Positions 8,133-16,368 of a stretch of 43,437 nucleotides of DNA are shown here, piece after piece. Every line of letters starts with the position of its first letter. Position 1 is the stretch's first letter. Source of the DNA: Oscillospiraceae bacterium (GTDB taxonomy: Bacteria > Bacillota > Clostridia > Oscillospirales > CAG-272). The translations under genes were made by a program, and so were the position numbers. The notes beneath the pieces were generated by a model, which saw nothing but the letters and a program-made list of their open reading frames with translations, was not told the DNA's origin and did not search any database. The stretch is from positions 1-43,437 of the forward strand of contig SVRK01000015.1 in the NCBI GenBank assembly GCA_015064855.1, in the 5' to 3' direction.

Positions 8133-10193
8133 TTAAACTCTATCCTCGTCATCGTCGGGTGCGTCGTCATCATCCTCAAAGCCATCCTTGATTTTGACTT
8201 CCTGTGTAACTGACATATCCCCTACCATTTTTCTCTTTTTCTTTGGCTTTGCAAGACGAATTCTGCTCTTTTCGGAAACGAGATCGTACTCATCGTCATC
8301 GGAAAGCTGAATATCAATACTTGCACGTGATAAATCGTTGCCGATTTCCTTTACTGTATGTCCTTCTCTTTCTATTTTAATATAAGCAAATGAAAGAGCC
8401 ATACAAATAATGCTTAAAAGCATAATTTTCGTGTCCGCCCAAACGTTGGCAAAAAGACCTGTAGCAAAAATACCACAAAGAGCGCAGAAGCCCGCAGAGC
8501 AATAAATTTCTCTTTTTCTTGATGCCTCCTTTGCACAATAAGAAAACACAAGACGTGCAAACATAATAGCGCACACAGCAAGTGCGATAAACACAACTAT
8601 TCCATATTCAAGAAGAATCTGCACAAGGAAGCTATCGTGTTCAACACCAAGTCCGCCTGCACCCTTTCCAAAAGGAGAATCAAGCCATGTCAAAAGTCCA
8701 TCCTTTAGTTGGTTCATCTTATCTTTAGGATCGAATTCTCGTAAAAAGTCGAACGTTCTTAAGAATCTTAAAACATATTCGTTGTTACGGAAGCCAAAGA
8801 AAAGGCCAATCGGTGTTACAACAGCAAGAAATGCCAAATATATGAAGTTCCTATTATATACAATTAATAGAAGTAAAACCGCAACCAAAATTCCTATAAA
8901 TGCAGACTTTGAGCGAGCAACCAGTAAGCCCATTGACAAAACGACCGCTATTAAGAAGCCGCCAAGCTTCGACGTGTCCTTTCTCTCCGCAAAAATATGA
9001 ACTAGTGCAAACGGTATTGCTATAACCATATATTGCGAGAAGGAATTATAGGTTGAAAAGACAGAATTTACAGTTGACTCATACATTGAAAAGTCGCCAA
9101 TTTCCGGAAAATAAACCGAAAGTGTTCCCAAAATTGCTTGTATAATTCCTATTGTTGCCGCTATAAATGCAGATGATGTAAGGGCAAATATGCATTTTTT
9201 AAACCAATCCTTGGATCTTATTAAATTAGCAATCAAAAAATAAGACACAAGAATTGTCACGTTCATAGATATTATTGGAAGTGAATTTAACGGATTTTGA
9301 TAATCTATTCCAAAAGCAATCATTATGAGTATTGCAAACGCTGGCCAAATATCAAAATATTCAAATGTAATTACTCTTTTATGAAGAATAATTTTCACAA
9401 TGTAGGCAATTAAAACGTAGATTATGGCAACCTCTGTCACCAAAATATTTACAAACGGAAGCGTAAAGATAATGAGAATAACGCCGATTTCAGGTGTTCT
9501 GAAAATAACGTATGCAAATATAATCAATGAGAGAGCAAAAAGCACATACTCTGGCTTCTTTATAAAATATGAAAGCGCTCCGAGAGCCGAACCAATAATC
9601 AGAGAAATACCTGTGCTTAAAAAGCGTGATTTATATGCACAGTTTTTGATATTCTCACTATCCACACCCAAAAAGCCAAACGTTATTATTGAAAATATTT
9701 TAATTGAAAGAATTGCACTTGCAAGACTTCTTCTTATAAATACCATAGGAAATGAAAGGATTATAAGAATTGCAGGCAAAATGAACATTTTATGTGTAAC
9801 TGTAAAATTACCAAGAGTCAAAACTCCAAAATAATTTAATAAAAACATAGTAAGCGTAACCACGCCCATTGAAAGAAATGCCGAGGCATAGCTGGAAACG
9901 GATATTCTTAAAAAGAAATGGTATATTGGAGGTACGATTTTTGCAAAAATATTGTTCTCAAGCATTTTTGCAAGACGATATTTTCGTTTTGTATTCGATC
10001 TTTTTATTCTCGCATCTCGCGTTTTTTCAGCACGCCTTGTTTTACTTTTTTCCTCGCTTGTATTACCAAGGAATCTGTCATTCACATTTTCATAACTCGT
10101 GAAAAATTTCCCTATTGGGCTTTTTCCAAGTGTTTTGAAGCACCAGCTACTGAATTTATCAAGAGCTGAACGCTTTCTTCGCTTATTTTCCAT
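8133..10193 (-). CDS. O-antigen ligase / Wzy-like polytopic membrane protein
   Basis: The 686-residue protein has a basic soluble N-terminus (about 1-85), then about 12-14 membrane segments, and an acidic C-terminal tail (ending DDDDAPDDDEDRV). The pattern of a large periplasmic loop near residues 440-520 containing the SPFGKGAGGLGVEHDSFLVQ-like stretch (H in EHDS) is typical of the Wzy_C/O-antigen ligase superfamily. Such proteins transfer or polymerise lipid-linked glycans, so a cell-wall glycan role is likely; the substrate cannot be told. A strong GGAGGTGATT ribosome binding site precedes the ATG. It sits between trmD and obg, which is unusual for such a gene. Confidence 0.75.
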   Translation of the reverse strand: MENKRRKRSALDKFSSWCFKTLGKSPIGKFFTSYENVNDRFLGNTSEEKSKTRRAEKTRDARIKRSNTKRKYRLAKMLENNIFAKIVPPIYHFFLRISVSSYASAFLSMGVVTLTMFLLNYFGVLTLGNFTVTHKMFILPAILIILSFPMVFIRRSLASAILSIKIFSIITFGFLGVDSENIKNCAYKSRFLSTGISLIIGSALGALSYFIKKPEYVLFALSLIIFAYVIFRTPEIGVILIIFTLPFVNILVTEVAIIYVLIAYIVKIILHKRVITFEYFDIWPAFAILIMIAFGIDYQNPLNSLPIISMNVTILVSYFLIANLIRSKDWFKKCIFALTSSAFIAATIGIIQAILGTLSVYFPEIGDFSMYESTVNSVFSTYNSFSQYMVIAIPFALVHIFAERKDTSKLGGFLIAVVLSMGLLVARSKSAFIGILVAVLLLLIVYNRNFIYLAFLAVVTPIGLFFGFRNNEYVLRFLRTFDFLREFDPKDKMNQLKDGLLTWLDSPFGKGAGGLGVEHDSFLVQILLEYGIVVFIALAVCAIMFARLVFSYCAKEASRKREIYCSAGFCALCGIFATGLFANVWADTKIMLLSIICMALSFAYIKIEREGHTVKEIGNDLSRASIDIQLSDDDEYDLVSEKSRIRLAKPKKKRKMVGDMSVTQEVKIKDGFEDDDDAPDDDEDRV

Positions 10194-10221
10194 TTAAATC
10201 ACCTCCTCGGTGCTGTCGTTG

Positions 10222-10920
10222 TTATCTTTTTTCATTAATATATTTATTATATAAGTCGGGACGACGCTCTTTTGTCAATTCCAATGATTTTTCAAGCCGC
10301 CATCTATCTATATTTTCGTGGTGTCCGGAAAGTAGCACCTCGGGCACGTCCTTACCACGGAAGGTGCGCGGACGTGTGTACTGCGGATACTCTAAAAGTC
10401 CGGAGGCTATGCTTTCCTTTTCATAGCATTCCTTGTCGGAAAGGACACCCGGTACAAGTCTTGAAACCGCATCAACAATAATGCAGGCGGGTATCTCTCC
10501 TCCTGTCAAGACGTAATCTCCGATTGAGATTTCCTCAAGGCAAAGCTCGTCTATAACCCTCTCGTCAACGCCCTCATAGTGTCCGCAAAGAATTACTAAA
10601 TTGTCATACTCCGATAGCTCCTTTGCCACATCGTGATTAAAAATTCGTCCACGGGGTGAGGCATAAATGGCTTTTGTCTTGCCATTTAGCTTGCTTACCA
10701 CTGCTTCAAAGCAATCAACAATAGGCTGCGTAGACATTAGCATACCCTTGCCGCCGCCATATGGGGTATCGTCTGTTTTTTTATGCTTATCAAGAGTATA
10801 GTCACGAATATTGTGTGATTCTATCTCTATATATCCCTTGTCGGTTGCGCGTCCGATAATGCTTGAGCCAAGAACGGCATCGACAACCTCGGGAAAAAGT
10901 GTTAGTATTTCAAATTTCAT
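10222..10920 (-). CDS. trmD: tRNA (guanine-N1-)-methyltransferase, m1G37
   Basis: The 232-residue SPOUT methyltransferase methylates G37 of tRNAs reading CNN codons, preventing +1 frameshifting. Family signatures are [22 protein letters not shown], the knotted SAM site [24 protein letters not shown], and the C-terminal [11 protein letters not shown] with LLSGHH. The start codon directly follows the rimM stop with no gap, the classic rimM-trmD coupling. Here rpsP, ffh and rplS, often in this operon, are absent. Confidence 0.98.
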   Translation of the reverse strand: MKFEILTLFPEVVDAVLGSSIIGRATDKGYIEIESHNIRDYTLDKHKKTDDTPYGGGKGMLMSTQPIVDCFEAVVSKLNGKTKAIYASPRGRIFNHDVAKELSEYDNLVILCGHYEGVDERVIDELCLEEISIGDYVLTGGEIPACIIVDAVSRLVPGVLSDKECYEKESIASGLLEYPQYTRPRTFRGKDVPEVLLSGHHENIDRWRLEKSLELTKERRPDLYNKYINEKR

Positions 10921-11430
10921 TTAGTCAAGCATCCCCTCAATAGGTGTTACATAAATTGCTTCATCAAGCTTTATTTCCTTAATAAATTCAGAAACCACAG
11001 GAATATAGGCATCGCCTTTTCCTTCTCTTTTTACAACGTAAATATCCTGTGCGCCTTGATTAATAACGTCCTTTAAAGTACCATATTTTATACCGCTTAT
11101 AGCATCAATTATTGGCAAATCGATTAAGTCAACGATAAAATAGTCGTCCTCGTCCTTTAAAATATCATCTCTGTCAGCATATAAGAACGAAAGGCGAAGG
11201 CGTGTAACCTCCTCTGGGTTATCTATCCCTTCTAGGGTAACAAGCACGTTGGTTTTGTACGGCTGACATTTTAGCATTTTATATTTTTTGTATCCGCTTC
11301 CGTCCTTGAGATACAAATATTTAAGCTCGCAAAAGACCTCAATGCTGTCACATAATTGATTTACAACCATTGCTCCGTTTATACCGTGAGCCCTCATAAT
11401 TTGTCCGCACTCTAAATATTTGTTCTTCAT
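10921..11430 (-). CDS. rimM: 16S rRNA processing protein RimM
   Basis: The 169-residue protein has the RimM N-terminal domain (GQIMRAHGINGAMVV motif) and the PRC-barrel C-terminal domain (about 95-169, DDYFIVDLIDLPI). It binds S19 and helps mature the 30S head. The ATG at 11428-11430 is used because GGAGGG lies just upstream and the protein then aligns with RimM N-termini; the longer upstream frame is promoter DNA. It is the first gene of the operon rimM-trmD-ligase-like-obg and has its own strong promoter. Confidence 0.93.
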   Translation of the reverse strand: MKNKYLECGQIMRAHGINGAMVVNQLCDSIEVFCELKYLYLKDGSGYKKYKMLKCQPYKTNVLVTLEGIDNPEEVTRLRLSFLYADRDDILKDEDDYFIVDLIDLPIIDAISGIKYGTLKDVINQGAQDIYVVKREGKGDAYIPVVSEFIKEIKLDEAIYVTPIEGMLD

Positions 11431-11466
11431 CCTACCCTCCATGATAAATATAAAATTCCATTGTAA

Positions 11467-11495
11467 ATTATAACATAAATAGATAGAAATATCAA
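11467..11495 (-). promoter_or_regulatory. sigma-A promoter of rimM operon
   Basis: TTGATA (11490-11495) and a perfect TATAAT (11467-11472) are separated by 17 nt on the minus strand, about 37 nt upstream of the rimM start. Confidence 0.85.
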
Positions 11496-11546
11496 GAGAA
11501 TAATTATTATATATAATATATTTTTTGAAAAATTTTGAAAAAGGTA

Positions 11547-11575
11547 TTGACAAGTACGTTTTCGTATGGTACAAT
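11547..11575 (+). promoter_or_regulatory. sigma-A promoter of rpmG-secE-nusG-rplK-rplA
   Basis: A perfect TTGACA (11547-11552) and TACAAT (11570-11575) with a 17-nt spacer, divergent from the rimM promoter. The leader of about 120 nt before rpmG contains a CCCTTCTAACGAGGG-type hairpin at about 11641-11658 and a GTGTACTACGTACAC-like palindrome at about 11664-11680. Confidence 0.88.
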
Positions 11576-11705
11576 GTTGTCACCTCGCGAAGGGGTTCTT
11601 TTTTTGCGTCGTTTTTTCGACAAGAAAAGAGAGGGTGATTTCCCTTCTAACGAGGGAGGTACTGTGTACTACGTACACAAATAATTTTTTAGGAGGTGCC
11701 GAAAA

Positions 11706-11870
11706 ATGGCTAAGAATGAGGCAAGAGTTAAGGTTACTCTCGTTTGCTCGGAATGCAAACAACGTAACTACGACACAAAGAAAAACAAGAAGAACGACCC
11801 AGATCGACTTGAAATGAACAAGTTTTGTCGCTTCTGTCGTAAGCACACCTTGCACAAGGAATCCAAGTAA
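11706..11870 (+). CDS. rpmG: 50S ribosomal protein L33
   Basis: This short gene encodes 54 residues, ending HTLHKESK. Two CxxC pairs (CSEC and CRFC) form the zinc ribbon of the C+ form of L33. AGGAGG (11691-11696) precedes the ATG by a normal distance. rpmG-secE-nusG is the standard order in Firmicutes and secE begins 10 nt after the stop. The presence of all four cysteines implies zinc dependence; in Bacillus such forms are exchanged for zinc-free paralogues under zinc limitation, but no paralogue is in this window. Confidence 0.95.
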   Translation: MAKNEARVKVTLVCSECKQRNYDTKKNKKNDPDRLEMNKFCRFCRKHTLHKESK

Positions 11871-11880
11871 GGAGTAAGAT

Positions 11881-12162
11881 ATGGCTAAAAACGAAAAAAA
11901 TGTTGAAAAGAAGTCCGGTTTTTTCTCCAAGGTTGGCAATTTTTTTGCTAAATTGGGCGAAAGAATAAAAGGATTGAAATCAGAATGGAAAAAGGTTTCT
12001 TGGGCTTCCCCAAAATCAACCTTTAAAAATTTTGCGCTCGTTTTAGTAGTTGTTATCTGTTTTGCTGTAGCACTCGGTGTTATCGACGTGGTTTCAGGCA
12101 TGGGCGTTACTGGATTAAATACTTTATTTAACAACTGGTTCCCAAATCTCTTTACTTTATAA
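11881..12162 (+). CDS. secE: preprotein translocase subunit SecE
   Basis: The 93-residue protein carries the single-TM SecE core at residues about 55-75, preceded by the conserved amphipathic segment LKSEWKKVSWASPKST (about 32-47) that contacts SecY. The long basic N-terminal extension of about 30 residues is beyond the minimal SecE. Ribosome binding site AAGGAG overlaps the rpmG stop region. It lies between rpmG and nusG. Confidence 0.95.
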   Translation: MAKNEKNVEKKSGFFSKVGNFFAKLGERIKGLKSEWKKVSWASPKSTFKNFALVLVVVICFAVALGVIDVVSGMGVTGLNTLFNNWFPNLFTL

Positions 12163-12175
12163 TTGGAGGTAGACA

Positions 12176-12712
12176 ATGAGTGATTTTAATGAGCTCAACG
12201 TTGGCCCCAGATGGTATATAATTCATACTTATACCGGATATGAGAACAAGGTGAAGGCCACTATTGAAAGAGTTATTACAAACAGAAATCTTTCGGATTT
12301 AATTTTTGATGTTAAAATCCCGGTTACAACTACTGTAGTTACCAACGCCAAGGGCGAAGAAAAAACCGTTGAGGAAAAAATTCACCCCTCTTACGTTTTT
12401 ATCAAAATGGTAATGAACGATGAAACATGGCACGCTGTTAGAAATATCGGCGGTGTTACCGGCTTTGTTGGTCCAGGATCAAGACCTGTTCCGCTTACTG
12501 ACAAAGAGGTTCTCGACCTTCAGGTTGAGGAACAAATCAAGCATGCATTCGAAATTGGTGATGAGGTTGAAATCATTGACGGATTTTTAACCGGTCACAA
12601 GGGCACAATCAGTGAAATGTCCGAGGATGCAAGCGAGGTTACTGTTATCGTATCCACTATCGGACGTGAAATGCCTGTTAGCTTGGATGCAAAGGCAATC
12701 AAAAAAATCTAA
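12176..12712 (+). CDS. nusG: transcription termination/antitermination factor NusG
   Basis: The 178-residue protein has the NGN domain (about 10-120; RWYIIHTYTGYENKVK, HPSYVFIKM, VGPGSRPVPL) and a C-terminal KOW domain (about 128-178; GDEVEIIDGFLTGHKGTISE). It binds RNA polymerase and stimulates pausing or elongation and couples to ribosomes through S10. GGAGGT lies 7 nt upstream of ATG. Confidence 0.97.
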   Translation: MSDFNELNVGPRWYIIHTYTGYENKVKATIERVITNRNLSDLIFDVKIPVTTTVVTNAKGEEKTVEEKIHPSYVFIKMVMNDETWHAVRNIGGVTGFVGPGSRPVPLTDKEVLDLQVEEQIKHAFEIGDEVEIIDGFLTGHKGTISEMSEDASEVTVIVSTIGREMPVSLDAKAIKKI

Positions 12713-12729
12713 TAAAAATAACGATAAGA

Positions 12730-12791
12730 GCGACATAGTCGCAAATTTCGTGGGAGAGGGAAAAATCTTTAATTCTCTCGTACAGAACCAC
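12730..12791 (+). promoter_or_regulatory. structured nusG-rplK intergenic leader
   Basis: Two stems are visible: GCGAC/GTCGC (12730-12742, 3-nt loop) and GTGG-GAGAG (12750-12758) pairing with CTCTC (12775-12779) and CCAC (12788-12791). The structure ends 3 nt before the rplK AGGAGG. A GTGGGAG...ACCAC-type structure recurs at this position in Firmicutes and could serve L1 autoregulation or processing; that assignment is from memory and not verified. Confidence 0.45.
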
Positions 12792-12808
12792 ATAGGAGGA
12801 AATTTATA

Positions 12809-13234
12809 ATGGCTAAGAAAATTCAGGGTTATATCAAACTTCAAATCCCTGCTGGTAAAGCAACACCACAACCACCTATCGGACCTGCTCTCGGTCAATA
12901 CGGTGTTTCAATTCCTAACTTTACAAAGGAATTTAACGAAAGAACAAAGAACGATATCGGTTACATCATTCCTGTTGTAATTACAGTTTATGCTGACCGT
13001 TCATTCACATTCATTACAAAGACTCCACCAGCTCCTGTTCTTATTAAGAAGGCTGCTGGCATCGAGACTGCTTCTGCAACTCCTAACAAGACAAAGGTTG
13101 CAAAGCTCACAAAGGAACAAGTTACAAAAATTGCAGAACAAAAGATGCCTGACTTAAACGCTGGTTCTTTAGACGCTGCTATCAGCATGATCAAGGGTAC
13201 TGCTCGTTCTATGGGCGTTACCGTTGAGGACTAA
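12809..13234 (+). CDS. rplK: 50S ribosomal protein L11
   Basis: The 141-residue protein has the N-terminal [30 protein letters not shown] signature region (residues 3-32) and the C-terminal rRNA-binding domain with [13 protein letters not shown]. It binds the GTPase-associated centre of 23S rRNA and is needed for RelA-type stringent signalling. AGGAGG precedes the ATG, and rplA follows after 16 nt. Confidence 0.98.
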   Translation: MAKKIQGYIKLQIPAGKATPQPPIGPALGQYGVSIPNFTKEFNERTKNDIGYIIPVVITVYADRSFTFITKTPPAPVLIKKAAGIETASATPNKTKVAKLTKEQVTKIAEQKMPDLNAGSLDAAISMIKGTARSMGVTVED

Positions 13235-13250
13235 TAGGAGGTAGTTTGAG

Positions 13251-13940
13251 ATGAAACAAGGAAAGAAATATATCGCAGCTGCTGGTCTTATCGACTCAAC
13301 AAAGCTTTACGATCCAGCTGAAGCAATGGAGCTTGTTTGCAAAACAGCTACCGCAAAATTTGACGAAACTGTTGAAGTTCACGTTCGTCTTGGCGTTGAC
13401 TCCCGTCACGCTGACCAACAAGTAAGAGGCGCAGTTGTTCTCCCACACGGTACAGGTAAGAAGGTTCGTACACTTGTATTTGCTCGTGGCGACAAGGCTA
13501 CTGCTGCTGAGGCTGCAGGCGCTGACTACGTTGGTGCTGAAGACTACGTTGAAAAGATTACAAAGGAAAACTGGTTTGAATTCGACGTTGTTATCGCAAC
13601 ACCTGATATGATGGGTGTTATCGGTCGTCTTGGTAAGGTTCTCGGTCCTAAGGGACTTATGCCTAACCCAAAGGCTGGTACTGTTACAATGGATACTGCT
13701 AAGGCTGTTACAGAAGCTAAGGCAGGTAAGATTGAATACCGTCTTGACAAGACAAACATCATCCACTGCCCAATTGGTAAGGCTTCATTCGGTAACGAAA
13801 AGCTCGGCGAAAACTTCGCTACTCTTCTCGGTGCTATCATTAAGGCTAAACCAGCTGCAGCAAAGGGACAATACATTAAGAGCTGCACAGTAGCTTCTAC
13901 AATGGGCCCTGGCATTAAGGTTAACTCAGCTAAACTTTAA
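13251..13940 (+). CDS. rplA: 50S ribosomal protein L1
   Basis: The 229-residue protein is of normal length, with the [27 protein letters not shown] segment (about 49-70) and the signature [18 protein letters not shown] (about 128-145). It forms the L1 stalk and in many bacteria represses its own operon. The codon usage (many GCT, CTT, ACA, AAG) is that of highly expressed genes here. A strong terminator follows 17 nt later, so rplJ-rplL, usually next, are not in this transcript. Confidence 0.98.
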   Translation: MKQGKKYIAAAGLIDSTKLYDPAEAMELVCKTATAKFDETVEVHVRLGVDSRHADQQVRGAVVLPHGTGKKVRTLVFARGDKATAAEAAGADYVGAEDYVEKITKENWFEFDVVIATPDMMGVIGRLGKVLGPKGLMPNPKAGTVTMDTAKAVTEAKAGKIEYRLDKTNIIHCPIGKASFGNEKLGENFATLLGAIIKAKPAAAKGQYIKSCTVASTMGPGIKVNSAKL

Positions 13941-13956
13941 TTTGAAAAACATAACT

Positions 13957-13987
13957 AAAAACGCACATCGTTCGGTGTGCGTTTTTT
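13957..13987 (+). terminator. intrinsic terminator after rplA
   Basis: AAAACGCACA and TGTGCGTTTT pair around TCGTTCGG, followed by TTTTTTCTTTT. It ends the rpmG-rplA transcript. Confidence 0.92.
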
Positions 13988-14056
13988 CTTTTATCTTGAA
14001 TTATCTCTTCATTAATGATATAATTATATATATCTTATGATGTATCGGAGATGCTT

Positions 14057-15628
14057 ATGGAATTTAGAATTAAAATAAAAGAAAGCGAATATTTTTGGGG
14101 CGGTGCGGTTGGAAACGGAACAGATATGCCGATAAACAAGCATAGCAAGTACTGTCAAGATTTCAGACACGATGCAAGCAACCAAATGATGCCGCTTTTT
14201 TTATCAAGTGAGGGACGTTACATATGGAGTGACAAAAGCTTCAAGGCTTGGGTGGAAAACGGTGAGCTTTGTTTTCTTGGCGAGGGCGAATTTTTACTCG
14301 ATGAGAGTGGTACTTGTCTGCGCGATGCTTATATTAACGCGATGGAAAAGCATTTTCCGTTTACAGAATCAAGGGTTCTCGGAAAAACACTCCCACGCGA
14401 GTTTTTTAAAACCGCGCAGTTTAACACGTGGGTTGAATTCACCTACGACCCAACGCAAAAGGGCGTTTTAGAGTATGCACACGCAATTATAGACAACGGC
14501 TTTGAGCCGGGCATTTTAATGATTGACGAGGGCTGGCACACTCGCTACGGACAGTGGAAATTTGATTTTCACAAATTCCCTGACCCAAAAGCTATGATAG
14601 ACGAGCTTCACTCCCTTGGATTTATCGTTATGCTATGGGTGACCCCTATGATAACGGCAGACGGTGTTGATTTTTGCAAGTCAACTCGTGATTTATTCAA
14701 TCCAGAAAGCTACGACACTCTGTTTTTAAGAAACAACGAGGGCAAGGTCGCATTGATTGAATGGTGGAACGGCTACTCCGCTATACTTGATTTGCGTAAG
14801 GAGTGCGATCAAAAATATCTAGGCGAAAAACTTGATTTTTTAATGAACGAGTACGGAGTTGACGGCTTTAAGTTTGACGGCGGCTCTTACTGTATGTATT
14901 CGCCAAAATCAATGATAAACGGAACACCCGCCCCCGACCACGACCAAGAGGCTTTAAACATTGCTTGGAACGAGTTTGGAGCAAGGTACAAATTCCACGA
15001 ATATAAGGACACCTTCAAGGGTGGTGGAAAGCTTACAATACAACGTCTTTGTGACCGTGAGCATACTTGGAAGGATGGCGGTATCACCTCTCTTGTTCCG
15101 TGCGCTATTTTGCAAGGGCTTTTTGGTCATCCGTTTATTTGTCCCGATATGATTGGCGGTGGTAGCTGGACAGATGACTACCTACCGAATTTCAAAATTG
15201 ACGAGGAGCTATTTATAAGAATGGCGCAGGCATCAAGCCTTTTCCCTATGATGCAATTTTCTCGCGCACCTTGGAAATGCCTGTCAAGTGAATCATATAA
15301 GCTGATTATTGATTCTTACAAGCTACATAGCGCTATGTCAGACGAGATAATATCACTAGTTTCCGACGCAGAAAAAACAGGTGAGCCGATTTTACGTTCA
15401 CTTGAATACGTTGACCCACACAAGGGATACGCCAGTATAACCGATGAGTTTATGCTTGGAAACGACATTTTGGTTTGTCCGATAATCACAAAGGGCATGT
15501 TTAAAAAGGATATCACATTTCCCGAGGGCACTTGGATTGATACTGATGGAAACGAATATACAGGCAACTCTGTAATTAGTTTGGATACTCCTCTTGAAAA
15601 GCTAATTTGGTTTAGAAGAAAGAAATAA
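14057..15628 (+). CDS. glycoside hydrolase family 31 alpha-glycosidase, no signal peptide
   Basis: The 523-residue protein has the GH31 (beta/alpha)8 barrel. The catalytic nucleophile is the Asp in VDGFKFDGGSY (about D274), and TWKDGG (about D340) is the best acid/base candidate. Other signs are MIDEGWHTRYGQWKFD near strand beta-1 and MLWVTPM. The N-terminal domain is short compared with classical alpha-glucosidases, as in the small intracellular GH31 forms. The ATG at 14057 is preferred: GGAG lies 6 nt upstream, whereas the ATG at 14051 directly abuts GGAG. With no signal peptide it is probably cytoplasmic and acts on imported alpha-linked sugars; the substrate cannot be read from the sequence. 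Confidence 0.85.
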   Translation: MEFRIKIKESEYFWGGAVGNGTDMPINKHSKYCQDFRHDASNQMMPLFLSSEGRYIWSDKSFKAWVENGELCFLGEGEFLLDESGTCLRDAYINAMEKHFPFTESRVLGKTLPREFFKTAQFNTWVEFTYDPTQKGVLEYAHAIIDNGFEPGILMIDEGWHTRYGQWKFDFHKFPDPKAMIDELHSLGFIVMLWVTPMITADGVDFCKSTRDLFNPESYDTLFLRNNEGKVALIEWWNGYSAILDLRKECDQKYLGEKLDFLMNEYGVDGFKFDGGSYCMYSPKSMINGTPAPDHDQEALNIAWNEFGARYKFHEYKDTFKGGGKLTIQRLCDREHTWKDGGITSLVPCAILQGLFGHPFICPDMIGGGSWTDDYLPNFKIDEELFIRMAQASSLFPMMQFSRAPWKCLSSESYKLIIDSYKLHSAMSDEIISLVSDAEKTGEPILRSLEYVDPHKGYASITDEFMLGNDILVCPIITKGMFKKDITFPEGTWIDTDGNEYTGNSVISLDTPLEKLIWFRRKK

Positions 15629-15676
15629 AAAAGGCACTCCCAAGGTTAAAATGCCCAAGGGAGTGTTTGTTTTTTA
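15629..15676. terminator. bidirectional terminator between GH31 gene and mntP
   Basis: ACTCCC (15636-15641) pairs with GGGAGT (15659-15664), extended by inner GG/CC pairs, with A-runs before and T-runs after. It lies between two convergent genes. Confidence 0.8.
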
Positions 15677-15678
15677 TA

Positions 15679-16269
15679 TTAGAACCAACTTGTTATAAAG
15701 ATTTCAAGTCCGATAATTATTAATATTGCCCCACCAAGAATCGATGCTTTGCCAGAAAGGCGTGAACCGCCCTTTTTGCCTATAAAAACGCCAATCATAC
15801 AGGTGATAAACGTAACAATGCCGATTATTACGCAAGCAAGAAGTGCCTCTGCCCAATTATATCCATACTCAGAAAGAGTTAAGCCTGCGGAAAGCGCATC
15901 AATCGAGGTTGCCACAGATTGCAAAAGAAGAACGCTAAAGGCACACAACGCTTTTGCTTCCTCTTCCTTGTTTTTTACTCCCTCAATAATCATTTTTGCA
16001 CCGAGGAAGCCTAAAAGTAAAAGTGCCACCCATGGAATTAATGTTTCAATGAATGGGAAGAACGTTGAAAAGCACGTAATCAGAACCCAACCAATAAATG
16101 GCATAGCGCATTGAAACAGTGCAAACATACCGGAAATCAGACACATTTTGCGTGTTTTCATCCTCGGTTCACCAAGACCATTTGCAAGCGATGCAGAAAA
16201 CGCATCAATAGCTAGCGCAAAGCCTGTTGCAATATTCACAAGAAAAAACCAACCATTTACGTGTTCCAT
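15679..16269 (-). CDS. mntP: MntP family manganese efflux pump
   Basis: The 196-residue protein has six membrane segments and an internal repeat. Each half has the family acidic signature, LAIDAFSASLANG (about residue 20) and TSIDALSAGLTL (about residue 122), whose Asp residues lie in the transport path. MntP exports Mn2+ and protects against manganese excess. I see no yybP-ykoY Mn riboswitch in the short upstream region. Instead a perfect palindrome overlaps the -10 (16306-16320), suggesting a protein repressor. GGAAGGGGA precedes the ATG. Confidence 0.88.
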   Translation of the reverse strand: MEHVNGWFFLVNIATGFALAIDAFSASLANGLGEPRMKTRKMCLISGMFALFQCAMPFIGWVLITCFSTFFPFIETLIPWVALLLLGFLGAKMIIEGVKNKEEEAKALCAFSVLLLQSVATSIDALSAGLTLSEYGYNWAEALLACVIIGIVTFITCMIGVFIGKKGGSRLSGKASILGGAILIIIGLEIFITSWF

Positions 16270-16305
16270 ATCTCGTCCCCTTCCTAATTAATTATATTAT
16301 AGCGA

Positions 16306-16320
16306 GTGATATTCTATCAC
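16306..16320. promoter_or_regulatory. candidate operator over the mntP -10
   Basis: GTGATA-TTC-TATCAC is a perfect 15-bp palindrome that covers the -10 hexamer (16311-16316). Its position would block RNA polymerase. I do not recognise it as a known MntR or Fur box. Confidence 0.55.
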
Positions 16321-16339
16321 AATATAAGTATTTTGTCAA
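16311..16339 (-). promoter_or_regulatory. sigma-A promoter of mntP
   Basis: A perfect TTGACA (16334-16339) and TAGAAT (16311-16316) with a 17-nt spacer on the minus strand. Confidence 0.8.
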
Positions 16340-16368
16340 GAAAAAGCACGCTTTTGACGTGCTTTTTC
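16340..16368 (-). terminator. intrinsic terminator after nadC
   Basis: On the minus strand AAAAAGCACG and CGTGCTTTTT pair around a 7-nt loop, followed by CTTG. It directly follows the nadC stop and abuts the mntP -35. Confidence 0.88.

Noticed and set aside
16270..16340. yybP-ykoY Mn riboswitch upstream of mntP
   Set aside because: The promoter lies about 40 nt from the start codon, leaving no room for the riboswitch fold.
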